From Syngnathus acus (lineage: Eukaryota; Chordata; Actinopteri; Syngnathiformes; Syngnathidae): a stretch of 64,000 bases of DNA. Below the pieces are notes generated by a model, which was not told the DNA's origin, did not search any database, and saw nothing but the letters and a program-made list of their open reading frames with translations. Both the position numbers and the translations under genes were made by a program. Positions within the stretch are counted from its first letter, which is position 1; every line of letters begins with the position of its first letter. Below are positions 47,643 to 56,953 of this stretch, in pieces. Where the stretch lies: the NCBI RefSeq assembly GCF_901709675.1, contig NC_051095.1, positions 26,021,956 to 26,085,955 of the forward strand. The letters run 5' to 3'.

Positions 47643-48245
47643 ACCTGCGTGAAGCTGGCCCCCCACCCCACGCAAAATTTAATGAAAATAGTCTGTTTCT
47701 TTTGTGCTTCGTTAGTGCTGGTTTGTGCAGCAAAAAATTTCGTTTGTGCTGCTATGGTTTTTTAGTTATGAAAGATTATTTTATAGGTCATCCAGAGTTC
47801 ACCCAGCCCCCCATCTGCTCCACATGAACCCAAAATGGTACCGTTCGTTTGTGCTTCGTTTGTGCTGGTTTGTGCTGCAAAAAATTTCATTTGTGCTGCT
47901 TCCGTTTCGTAGATATTACACATTTATTTTATAGCGATGACGTCACCCAGCCCCCCATTTTACTCCAAATGGACCCAAAATGGTACCGTTCGTTCGTGCT
48001 TCGTTTGTGCTGGTTTGTGCAGGAAAAATTTTCATTTGTGCTGCTACGGTTTCGTAGATATTACACATTTATTTTATAGCGATGACGTCACGTAGCCCCG
48101 CCCCCCTATTGACTTCCAAATGGACCAAAAATAGTGCAGTTCGTTTGTGCTTCGTTTGTGCTGCAAAAAGTTTCGTTTGTGCTGCTACGGTTTTGCAGAT
48201 ATTACACATTTAATTTATAGCGATGACGTCACTGTATTTCATCGC
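47643..48245 (+). repeat. Left inverted arm of element E
   Basis: About four tandem units of ~145 bp, each with TTCGTTTGTGCTGC, a TAGATATTACACATTTA or GTTATGAAAGATTATTTTA block, CACCCAGCCCCCCAT and AAATGG(A)CCCAAAATGG. Two unit types occur: one with GATGACGTCAC, the other with GTCATCCAGAGTTCACC. The outermost unit is of the second type, as in the right arm. Confidence 0.85.
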
Positions 48246-48659
48246 GAATTTCAAGCCCCTGGAATGCTCCTGATGCAGGACGAATACAAGGTAAATATGT
48301 TCTTAGCCTTTTTTTTCTTTTCTTTTTAGCTTACAGAAAACTTTCACTGCGGGAAATGGCTTTTAGTACGAGGATATTTCTGTAATTATGTTTGTATCGT
48401 GCTCATTGATTAATTTCCTTGTTATCAATAAGCCTATATGATCAATTTTTTCAATTACATCTGACGTGCAAAAGGTTCACCGCAACCTAAATACCTGATG
48501 AGTCTATGTCTGATCCAAAACATTAATTAATGCAACAATTAATACATGTATGTGAAGTTGATGACAGCCAGAAAAAGAAACTTGAAAACGTGAAAAAATA
48601 ACTTTCTTTGTCAAACGGAACATTATCAACATTTGTTTTCCAACAATTCAAACAATGCA
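48246..48659. other. Spacer of element E between left arm and transposase stop
   Basis: AT-rich and non-coding as far as I can see. On the plus strand GAATACAAGGTAAATATG followed ~40 bases later by a T-rich tract and TTTTTAGCTTACAG resembles donor and acceptor signals, but the distance is too short for a normal intron. The duplication breakpoint lies at 48293. Confidence 0.5.
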
Positions 48660-50510
48660 TCACTGCACTGTGTAGAACACAGCATGTGGGAAGATCTTAG
48701 TATTTACTGATGCTGCTTTCACTCCACTTCCCAGGTCATTATAGATCTCCCAGGCATATGCAGTCCTCCTGCAGTATGCCACATAATGCCCAAGTCAGTC
48801 CTGGTTCAAAGGCAATGACTGCTCTCAAAGTAAAAGTCTTCTCTTTTAGCTCCAGACTGGAGGGAAATTCAAGCAAGGCAACTTCCTTGCAACTGCTACC
48901 AAGGTCAGTGTCAATCCACACAAACTCTCCCAGATTGTAGCTGATCCCCATCACCCAAGAATTGTCATTACCCTCTGTCTCACTCAGTGCCACAATGGTG
49001 ATAGCATGAAGACGTTCTTTTGCATGTTGCAAACATTGCGACTTAAGAAGCTGTGCTATTGACCTGACAAAGAAATCCTTAACACGAGGTCTTTTGTTTT
49101 TCAGGCAGTCCCATCGGCAGATCATCTTAATACAGTGTGCTACATCTACCCTGACAAAACATGGGGGTAGATGTCCAGGTTGATTCCCACGTGAAATGTT
49201 AAAGCACTCATTGATGTAGCTCTTCAGATCAGGATGAGGGGTAAAAGCTTTGACTAGAGCTCCAAGAATCGCCAGAGAAAAGTCACTCACTGCTTCTTTA
49301 GGAACAGATGCACCTGCATGGATCCATTCCTTCAGCCACTGTGTGATAGCATTAACATCATGCTTCTCTGACAGCATCTGCACGACTGGGATACTGGAGC
49401 TGGTATGCCCTGTCATAACACCCTGATACAGGAAGATATGGCCAGACATGCCATTCGGTCTCATCAGTTTTTTAACTATTGAGCCAGTTGCATCAACACA
49501 TAATATTGGGTGAGATTATTTAAGCTCTTGTACACATGCATTTGTGTTTGACTCCAATAGTGACAGAAAAACGTGTCAAGTCCAATGTCATTGGTGCTGT
49601 CACTGTGAGGTGCACTGTATTTCAACATCTGCAATGAGAAAATTGGATTTTTGTCACCCAATGCCAAATCCTTTTTCTCTTGCTTTGCCTTGCGCAGGGT
49701 GGCCAAATTTGGCAGGTGGCTTGGCTCAGAGTCTCCGAAGTCCATCAGTTTATTTGCCTGTGATGCTCGCCATACATGTGGTTCCATCCTGCCCTCACAA
49801 AGTTCCTTGGCTACCTGCACACGCAACTGTCCAGATAGAAACCGCTTTGAGCTACCAGTGTGTAGGGAGTCATCACTGTTCTTAATGAAACAGTTCAATA
49901 TTATTGGGCTGTTAATTTCTGGCTCTCCGCCACAATTAATGTTGAGAAGGCCATGACACTCCTTGCAGTATCCTCTGATTTTGATATAATTATTTGAGAC
50001 CAATGGATAGACCTTGGCTCTTTTAAAAACAAATGTGCAAGGAATTGTGACTGTTTTCCAGATTTGTTCATTTATGATGTGGTTCCAGGTGCCAGGCTTC
50101 AAAATTGTATATTCTCTTTTTTGGGTTCGACAGTTCTTATCTTTGTATTCAGCCTTTTCCGGAATAAATTCCATCCACTTGTCAAAAGGAATATGAAGCT
50201 GAAATGACCGTTCAGGGCCTGATTCCGAGCTTGCTTCACTGCTAGTTTCAGGATCAGTTTCATCATGACTGAATCCCAGAGCTGACCAGATATTGTGTCT
50301 GTTTGTTTTTACAAAGGTGTACAGAGCCTTTGCAGACATCTTCTTTTCCAACTGGTCACTCAGATCTGTCCACACAGTAGCGCTTGGAGTGGCTATGTTA
50401 CCATTTTCAAGTATGGCCTCTCAAATCTTCGGAGATAGTTGTGCATTTGTCGCTTGACAAAGTTGCACGTCTTTGTTTTTTGCCACCCTGTTGCGATATG
50501 TCTTACCGGC
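48660..50510 (-). pseudogene. Element E transposase: MULE-like, with ubiquitin-protease-like C-terminus (decayed)
   Basis: Read on the minus strand. The N-terminal part (50510 to about 49500) has a possible metal site GYCKECHGLLNINCGG, then LSGQLR and GLDTFFCHYWS. After a one-base shift near 49500 the frame continues VDATGSIVKKLMRPNG, with the first catalytic Asp in the DAT context of Mutator-like transposases. VSDFSLAILGALVKAF follows (second Asp candidate), then CFVRVDVAHCIKMI. Near 48795 a second shift leads into GHYVAYCRRTAYAWEIYNDL and PHAVFYTVQ before TGA at 48660. That ending resembles the His box and last strand of ubiquitin-specific proteases. An in-frame TGA lies at 50421. The 5' exon is unclear: CTCTGCAG at 50511-50518 could be a splice acceptor. 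The product should bind the arm ends and cut and join DNA, but this copy cannot be translated whole. The MULE call is by motif; the protease-like call is weaker. Confidence 0.7.
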
Positions 50511-50769
50511 CTGCAGAGGTCACTTTGCATGGTAATTAGTTGGATAATACATGTGTAAGAATTGAGGAGTTATCAGGATGTTAAGTGAAAAATTGTTAGA
50601 ATAAAATACATGACAGGGGGTTAATGAAGATGCATGATTTTAATAATGAAAAATTGCAATGGCACAAACAAATGGTTAATTAACGATCTATGGAGCAAGG
50701 ATTTGACATCTCTAGAAAATAAATTAATATTGAATAAATGACAAATTGAATGATTCACTGAACGCCAAC
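50511..50769. other. Spacer of element E between transposase and right arm
   Basis: AT-rich. It may hold the promoter or a first exon of the minus-strand transposase. No convincing ATG or TATA box could be tied to the frame. Confidence 0.4.
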
Positions 50770-51979
50770 AAATATTTTTGCAGCACAAACAATCGGTGCC
50801 ATTTTGGGTCCATTTGGAGTTAAATGGGGGCTGAGTGACGTCATCGCTATAAATTAAATGTGTAATATCTACGAAACCGTAGCAGCACAAACGAAACTTT
50901 TTGCAGCACAAACGAAGCACAAACGAACGGTACCATTTTGGGTCCATTTGGAGTAAAATGGGGGGCTGGGTGACGTCATCGCTATAAAATAAATGTGTAA
51001 TATCTACGAAACGGAAGCAGCACAAACGAAAATTTTTGCTGCACAAACCATACAAACGAACGGTACCATTTTGGGTCCATTTGGAGTAAAATGGGGGGCT
51101 GGGTGACGTCATCGCTATAAAATAAATGTGTAATATCTACGAAACGGAAGCAGCACAAACAAATTTTTTTGCAGCACAAACCAGCACATACGAAGCACAA
51201 ACGAACGGTACCATTTTGGGTTCCTTTTGAGCAGATGGGGGGCTGGGTGAACTCTGGATGACCTATAAAATAATCTTTCATAACTAAAAAACCATAGCAG
51301 CCCAAACGAAAATTTTTGCAGCACAAACGAAGCACAAACGAACGGTACCATTTTGGGTTCATTTGGAGCAGATGAGGTACTGGGTGAAGTCTGGATGACC
51401 TATAAAATAATCTTTCATAACTAAAAAACCATACCAGCACAAACGAAAATTTTTGCTACACAAACCAGCACAAACGAAGCACAAACGAACGGTACCATTT
51501 TGGGTCCATTTGGAGTAAAATGGGGGCTGGGTGACGTCACCGCTATAAAATAAATGTGTAATATGTACGGAACCGAAGCAGCACAAACGAAAATTTATGC
51601 TGCACAAACCAGCACAAACGAAGCACAAACGAACGGTACCATTTTGGGTCCATTTGGAGGAAAATGGGGGGCTGGGTAACGTCATCGCTATAAAATAAAT
51701 GTGTAATATCTACGAAACCGAAGCAGCACAAACGAAGGTTTTTGCGGCACAAACCAGCACTAACGAAGCACAAACGAACTGTACCATTTTGGGTTCATTT
51801 TGAGCAGATGGGGGGCTGGGTGAACTCTGGATGACCTATAAAATAATCTTTCATAACTAAAAAACCATAGCAGCACAAACGAAAATTTTTGCTCCACAAA
51901 CCAGCACAAACGAAGCACAAACGAAACAGACTATTTTCCTTAAATTTTGCGTGGGGTTGGGTGCCAGCTTCACGCAGGT
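50770..51979 (-). repeat. Right inverted arm of element E, about eight repeat units
   Basis: GGTACCATTTTGGGTCC-type starts recur near 50797, 50929, 51064, 51208, 51346, 51492, 51638 and 51781, spaced 132-146 bp. Units with GGTGACGTCA(T/C)CGCTATAAA alternate irregularly with units with GGTGAA(C/G)TCTGGATGACC. Sequence is the reverse complement of the left arm, but with twice the number of units. Frames through it (CFVCAGLC-type) are repeat artefacts. Confidence 0.85.
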
Positions 51980-52920
51980 CATTTATCACGCTTATGTTTT
52001 CAGAAGGGGAGAATGATGCCTCTGGTCCAGTCTTCTGGGGGTGCTCGGTAATCCAGACATGATTGATGATATGGGTGAGCCAGTCAATGATGTTGTCACC
52101 ACCCGCTTTCATCATTTCCGCTGTGATGTTACAGATACCTGGGGCTCTGTCATTTCGAAGAGTAGCCAGGGCTTGCAAGACTTCTTCTTTTGTGATGGAG
52201 TCTGTGCTGCAGTTGTAATTTGCACTGGCATTTACGGATGATATGGTGAGAGCGTGGTCCGTTTGGGGTGAGGGATGATGCAATAGGTCGCTGAAATGCT
52301 CCTTCCAACCTCGGAGTTCAGTATGTTGCCCTGCGCATCCTTTACCAGGACTGCCTTCTGTTGGGGGCCTGTTTTTACTCGCCTCAGGGTCCGATACACT
52401 TGGGTGAAGTTATTGTTTTCTGCAGCAGACTCCAGGCATTCTGCTTCTCCTTGCCAGACTTTCTCCCTGTCTGCTTGTATTGCTGTGTTCCGTATACTAT
52501 TCAAAAAACGATATTCAGTCATATCGCCCCTGAGACGTGCAGCTCTGCGCAGTTCTATGATTTTTAGTGTTCTTGGTGATATCCAGGGACACCTAGGTGT
52601 ATGGTGGGTGCGTCGGATGGACTTGGCGGTTGCTTGGTTTATTGTAGACACGAAAAGGTCCCAGTTGGTAGGTTCTTTCTTGGCCAGGGTCTTATACCTG
52701 TTGGTGATGGAACGGGTAAACACTGAGGTGATGGTTGGGTCTTGAAGATGGGAAGATCTCAGTCGAGGTGTTATCTGTGATGATGGGATAGCCTTTAATT
52801 TCAGTCTCAGCTGGGCTCCCAGTAAGCGGTGGTCTGTGTTGCCTAGCTGGGCCCCACGATACACAGGGCAGTTGGTAACACTGGATTTCCAGCGACTGGA
52901 GATGAGTATATGATCTAGGG
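51980..52920 (-). pseudogene. LINE D, endonuclease end and linker (middle portion)
   Basis: A minus-strand frame to about 52232 carries LDHILISSRWKSSVTNCPVY and LGNTDHRLLGAQLR, the last endonuclease motif (DHR), followed by the basic linker (CPWISPRTLKIIELRRAARL). A second frame (from about 52283) continues with ITKEEVLQALATLRNDRAPG, the RT start. Just before element E the minus strand reads DWTRGIILPF, a typical LINE motif, then a stop. The part is bordered by E at 51979 and by hAT-2 at 52920 (target repeat ATCTAGGG at 52913-52920). Confidence 0.8.
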
Positions 52921-53282
52921 CAGGGGTGGCCAACCCGCGGCTCGCGAGCCGCATGCGGCTCTTTGGCTGGTTTCATGCGGCTCTTTTACGTTCATATCAA
53001 CATTTGTGTTTATTTTTCGTGCGTATTTGCTTCGCTTGAGTTCAATATGGTATTTTGGTCAAACGCGCATGCGCGTGAGGTGAAATCACGCAAAGGAGGA
53101 GGGACAAACCCATTTGAGGAGTGTCAATTTCGCTCTCAAAATGGCAAGGAAAAAATGCACAGCTAAACGAATATATGACGATGAACACAGGGCAGAGCGA
53201 TTGGTTTTGCTGGCTATTTAATGAATGGCGACTGTGACTACGGGGGCCCATTAGGTCCAGAAAAGCTGACAAGACGCTAAGC

Positions 53283-53355
53283 CAGGGGTGGCCAACCCGG
53301 CCAAAATGGCAAGGAAAAAATGCACAGCTAAACGAATATATGACGATGAACACAG
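53283..53355 (+). repeat. Second hAT-2 start inside hAT-2
   Basis: CAGGGGTGGCCAACCCGG recurs at 53283, immediately followed by the segment AAAATGGCAAGGAAAAAATG... that also occurs at 53138-53192. Thus the terminal repeat and the beginning of the transposase gene are both present twice, ~150-360 bp apart. Confidence 0.8.
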
Positions 53356-53653
53356 GACGTTTTTAACAGAGTTAAAGTTGTTTTTTGTTGAACGCAATGG
53401 CAAGTCATTCTGCCTGATATGTCAGATGTCATTAGCGCATTTAAAAGCTTCAAATGTTCAGTGCCACTTCAGCTCACTTCATGCCAATATCGATAAGGAC
53501 TTTGCAAAAGGGACTGAATTTCGCAAGCACAAGTTTGGACACTTTGAAAAGTCAGACAGAAAAATAGGTACAGTTTTTCAAAAAAATTACGAAGCACTCA
53601 GAGACTGTCACACTTGCATTGTTTCAACTGGCTTGGAACATTGCACAGGCTAA
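53306..53653 (+). pseudogene. hAT-2 transposase N-terminus with BED zinc finger
   Basis: The ATG at 53306 gives MARKKCTAKRIYDDEHRTF, then a finger with C-x2-C (FCLICQMS) and His residues in QCHFSSLH, as in ZBED5/GTF2IRD2-like hAT proteins, where it binds the transposon ends. After about 75 codons the match to family-type sequence moves to another frame (a family-like EVEFVK motif is readable near 53670), so a frameshift lies near 53600. The catalytic RNase H-like core is absent. Interrupted further by LINE G. Confidence 0.7.
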
Positions 53654-53762
53654 AAAGCCATACAATGAAGTGGAGTTCGTTAAAAACGCCTCAGTGACGT
53701 TATTGAAATCTTGTCTCCTGAAAACGACAAACTAAAACGAATGGTCTGTCCCGCCACACATA

Positions 53763-53764
53763 GT

Positions 53765-53831
<67 letters not shown>
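53763..53831 (+). repeat. GATA microsatellite (3' tail of LINE G)
   Basis: About 17 TAGA units on the plus strand, adjoining the LINE G polyadenylation end. Confidence 0.95.
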
Positions 53832-53832
<1 letters not shown>

Positions 53833-53940
53833 CAAAACTTTATTGTCATTTTGTCAACACTAGGTGTGTACAAAACGAAATTTCGTTGCATACGGCTTTC
53901 AACAATGTAGTGGTATTTCGGCTGGTTAAAAAGTGACATT

Positions 53941-55239
53941 CTATATAAAAATATGAAATAAGATAATTATAAAGTACAAAGTGCAGCAGTGATAAAGTAT
54001 GTAAACAGTGCAGGACACAAAAGCAGTATTTACAAGTGTGCAGAGGAATGCTACGTTTGAATGTTCAACAGTGACGACAGCAGGGAAAAAACTATTGCAG
54101 AACCTGGTGGACCTGCAGCGGATGCTGCGAAACCTCTTCCCAGAGGGCAGCAGGGAGAACAGTCCATGGTGGGGGTGTGATGGGTCACTGATAATATTAC
54201 GGGCTCGGGACACGCAGCGCTGGGATGACAAGTCCTGAATGGAGGGAAGAGGAGCCCCGATGATCCTCTCTGCTGTCCTCACCACTCTCCTCAGGTTCTT
54301 CCAATCGGAGGCGCTGCAACCTCCACACCACACCGAGAGACAGCTTGTCAGAATGCTCTCTATGGTGCTTCGGTAGAACGTCCTCATGATGGGTGGGGGC
54401 AGGTGGGCTCTCCTCATCCTCCGCAGGAAGTACAAGCGCTTCTGTGCCCTCTTGACCAGTGTTGTGGTGTTCACAGTCCAGGTGAGGTCGTCTGTGATGT
54501 GGACTCCCAGGAATTTAGTGCTGCTGACCACCTCCACAGCTGAGCTGTTGATGATCAGTGGAGCGTGGTGAGGCTGGTTCTTCCTGAAGTCGACGATGAT
54601 CTCCTTCGTCTTCTCCACATTCAGGATCAGGCTATTTTCTCTGCACCAGCCCACCAACTGCTCCACCTCCTCTCTGTAGTCCAGGTCGTTGTTGTCCCTG
54701 ATGAGGCCCACCACCGTTGTGTCGTCTGCAAACTTCACAATGTGATTGGTGGTGAACCTGGGGGCGCAGTCGTGTGTCATCAGGGTGAACAGCAGGGGGC
54801 TCAGGACGCAGCCCTGAGGGGAGCCTGTGCTGAGGGTGATGACATCTGAGGTGTTCTGTCCGACCCGGACTGACTGAGGTCTGTTGGTGAGGAAGTCTAG
54901 CAGCCAGTTCCGAAGGGGGGTGCTGAAGCCCAGGTGTTCCAGTTTTTCCACCAGATGTTGTGGAATGATGGTGTTAAACGCTGAGCTGAAGTCCAGGAAC
55001 AGCAACCGCACGTGGGTGTTCCTCTCCTCCAGGTGAGCCAGGCTCAGGTGAAGAACGGAGGAGATGGCATCCTCAGTAGAGCGGTTCTGCCGGTAGGCAA
55101 ACTGGAACGGATCGAATGTTGGGGGGAGTCTGGAGACGATGTGATCTTTGAGCAGCCTTTCGAAGCACTTCATCATGATGGGAGTCAGTGCCACAGGTCT
55201 GTAGTCATTCCATGAGGTGATTTGAGGTTTCTTCGGCAC
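53941..55239 (-). CDS. LINE G reverse transcriptase, 5'-truncated but open
   Basis: About 430 codons without a stop. It lacks the endonuclease and begins in the RT at [16 protein letters not shown]. Present are [47 protein letters not shown] and the catalytic [12 protein letters not shown], then [33 protein letters not shown] and [18 protein letters not shown]. The C-terminus runs on into hydrophobic residues encoded by 3' UTR-like sequence. It is probably not expressed, as the promoter is lost. The related LINE A of the array is truncated within a few bases of the same place. Confidence 0.8.
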   Translation of the reverse strand: MPKKPQITSWNDYRPVALTPIMMKCFERLLKDHIVSRLPPTFDPFQFAYRQNRSTEDAISSVLHLSLAHLEERNTHVRLLFLDFSSAFNTIIPQHLVEKLEHLGFSTPLRNWLLDFLTNRPQSVRVGQNTSDVITLSTGSPQGCVLSPLLFTLMTHDCAPRFTTNHIVKFADDTTVVGLIRDNNDLDYREEVEQLVGWCRENSLILNVEKTKEIIVDFRKNQPHHAPLIINSSAVEVVSSTKFLGVHITDDLTWTVNTTTLVKRAQKRLYFLRRMRRAHLPPPIMRTFYRSTIESILTSCLSVWCGGCSASDWKNLRRVVRTAERIIGAPLPSIQDLSSQRCVSRARNIISDPSHPHHGLFSLLPSGKRFRSIRCRSTRFCNSFFPAVVTVEHSNVAFLCTLVNTAFVSCTVYILYHCCTLYFIIILFHIFI

Positions 55240-55466
55240 CAGAATGATGGAGGCAGCCTTGAAGCTAGTAAGTGAAAAAACTTATTATGTTTTTGTTCGT
55301 GGAATTTGTTGAACTGAGAGTTTGTCTGTGTGAGACAATGCACACAATGTTCATTGTTGAAAATGTGGTCTTTGGTCTGTGGTTTTAGTACTGTAGGAGT
55401 CAATTTGTCATTATCATGTTGGTGCGTGACATAATAATGTCACACAATAAATTTGGCTGAGAAGAG

Positions 55467-55620
<154 letters not shown>

Positions 55621-55717
55621 GGGGGGTGTTCATGTGTGCTCATGTGTATGATGTGGCTCTTTGCGATGACACAGTAAAAAATGTGGCTCTTAGCCTCTGA
55701 CTGGTTGGCCACCCCTG

Positions 55718-56660
55718 ATCTAGGGCCTTATGGGTTTTGCCATCATTGCTGTACCATGTCCATTTGTGTATATTCTTCCTCGGGAACCATGTATCCGCGA
55801 TAGATAGACCTCCAGCATTGCATAGGTGCTGGAGACGGACTCCGTTGTTGTTGGTGATGGGATCTGGGGATTCTGGGCCAATGACGTTTTTGGTCTGCGG
55901 GTCTCTTGAGGTGGAGGAGACAGTGGCGTTAAAATCTGCTCGCACAATAATGATGTCATGTGGGGGAATCTGCTGGATGACCTGATGTAGTTGATCAAAG
56001 AAGGCATTCTTTGCTCGGTCGTCTGCGACCTCTGTCGGTGCGTAGGCGACAACGACTGACATCCTGCCGTGTTGATGTTGGAAACGGGCAGTTAGTAGTC
56101 GTTCGCTGACTGGGGTCCATCCGATAAGGGATTTCCTAACCTGACACAGCATTGCTAGGGCGACGCCATATAGCCCTCTGTTATCTTTTGGGCCGCTCCA
56201 GATGTACTAGCTGTGGTCACCCTCTTTTTTCTCACCGCTATCGCGCCAGCGTGATTCACAGAGTCCCGTGATGGAGATGTTGTATCGAGACAGTTCACGA
56301 GATAGAAGAGTGGCGTGACCTGTTCGTCGAAGTGTTTGCACATTCCATGTAGTAACACAGAAGGGATGTCAGAGATTGATAGATCGTAGGTCAGGGACGG
56401 GCGGGGATCGATACCTTGGGTCAGTCCGGCTATTTCTGATTGGTTTCGTAACAAAAGGGGTTTTCTCTGGAGTAGGTTGTTAGCCCACTGCCAGATAGCC
56501 TGCTGGCCTGCCCTGAACCATTCTTCGTCGGGCCCCTCGCCTGAGACCAGTTTGTCATGGGAGGCCCTACCAGTAGCTGAAAGCTCCAGAAAACATAGCT
56601 CTCAGGGTCATAGGGACGCGCAAACCCCTCCACCACGATAAGGTGATGGTTCCCGGAGAG
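55718..56660 (-). pseudogene. LINE D, 5' portion with endonuclease domain
   Basis: A minus-strand frame 56152-55640 reads MSVVVAYAPTEVADDRAKNA and IIIVRADFNATV. The usual Gly before Asp in the GDFN motif is Arg here. Upstream, 56660-56155 resembles a LINE 5' region (GGTGGAGGGGTTTGCG, CATCACCTTATCGTGG on the minus strand) with broken frames. The domain cuts target DNA. Together with 51980-52920 and 46998-47642 it forms one LINE of about 2.5 kb without its insertions; the clade is RTE-like or related, not settled. Confidence 0.75.
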
Positions 56661-56914
56661 GTATATATATATATATAATAAATTAAATTATAACTATTTT
56701 CTTCTATTTTACTCTTTCTATTCGGATGCTATTTTGCTACATTGGTGTTCAAAGGGTCACGACAAAAGTGGATGTTATACGTCGATGTAAAGGGGTAAAA
56801 CAACCGTTCGGTAGGCTGCAGACAGATACTGTTGGGTTCACTCACTGCACCAGTGGACCAGGCGCTCCACCTCCTGTCTGTACGCAGTCTCGTCACCGTC
56901 CCGAATCAGTTCGA

Positions 56915-56953
<39 letters not shown>

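Larger units (their letters stand above)
1..48293. repeat. Tandem segmental duplication, ~19.71-kb unit, two complete copies plus one partial
   Basis: The sequence at base 1 recurs at 19706 and 39424 and stays co-linear through the same series of elements. The first ~8.87 kb (segment A) is present three times: 1-8875, 19706-28582 and 39424-48293. The next ~10.8 kb (segment B) is present twice: 8876-19705 and 28583-39423. After 48293 the third A runs into sequence absent from the other copies. The order is therefore A-B-A-B-A-unique. The simplest reading is head-to-tail duplication of a B-A unit, with junctions at 8875/8876 and 28582/28583 and the rightmost unit next to the original flank. Copies differ mainly by one-base indels in homopolymers and by TA-repeat length, so the duplication is very recent or partly an assembly product. 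Confidence 0.93.
47643..51979 (-). mobile_element. Element E: foldback MULE-like transposon with ~145-bp arm repeats
   Basis: A 4337-bp element with ends ACCTGCGTGAAGCTGG at the left and its exact complement at the right (ending CACGCAGGT at 51979). The target duplication is CATTTTATC at 47634-47642 and CATTTATC at 51980-51987, a 9-mer with one T lost from a T run. Removing the element rejoins LINE D in frame (…KRDKM/VCNNYRG…), which confirms the ends. The left arm (47643 to about 48245) has about four repeat units; the right arm (about 50770-51979) has about eight, inverted. Between them is one decayed transposase gene. A 9-bp duplication and a DAT-type transposase point to the Mutator-like superfamily. 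Long repetitive arms recall Drosophila FB/NOF. Confidence 0.85.
53763..55262 (-). mobile_element. LINE G: 5'-truncated L2-type LINE inserted in hAT-2
   Basis: The minus-strand 3' end is ACAATAAAGTTTTGTC plus a TATC tetranucleotide run (53763-53831). The element begins at codons [12 protein letters not shown] near 55262. The sequence on both outer sides belongs to hAT-2. Length is about 1.5 kb. Confidence 0.88.

Noticed and set aside
47643-48245. An ordinary tandem satellite
   Set aside because: The outer end is exactly matched, inverted, at 51979, and a 9-bp target duplication flanks both. So the repeats are arms of a transposon rather than an independent satellite.
48288-48345. A miniature intron on the plus strand (AAGGTAAATATG to TTTTTAGCTTACAG)
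   Set aside because: About 40 bp is too short for a normal vertebrate intron and no plus-strand coding exon adjoins; the transposase lies on the other strand.
50621-51773. Several overlapping open frames rich in CFVCAGLCCKK and DITHLFYSDDVTQPP
   Set aside because: They come from the ~145-bp arm repeats of element E in whatever frame is open. Unit length is not a multiple of three throughout and no start or domain is present.
53763-53831. A CRISPR-like or other short direct-repeat array
   Set aside because: It is a plain GATA tetranucleotide run at the 3' end of a LINE, with no spacers; the genome is eukaryotic.
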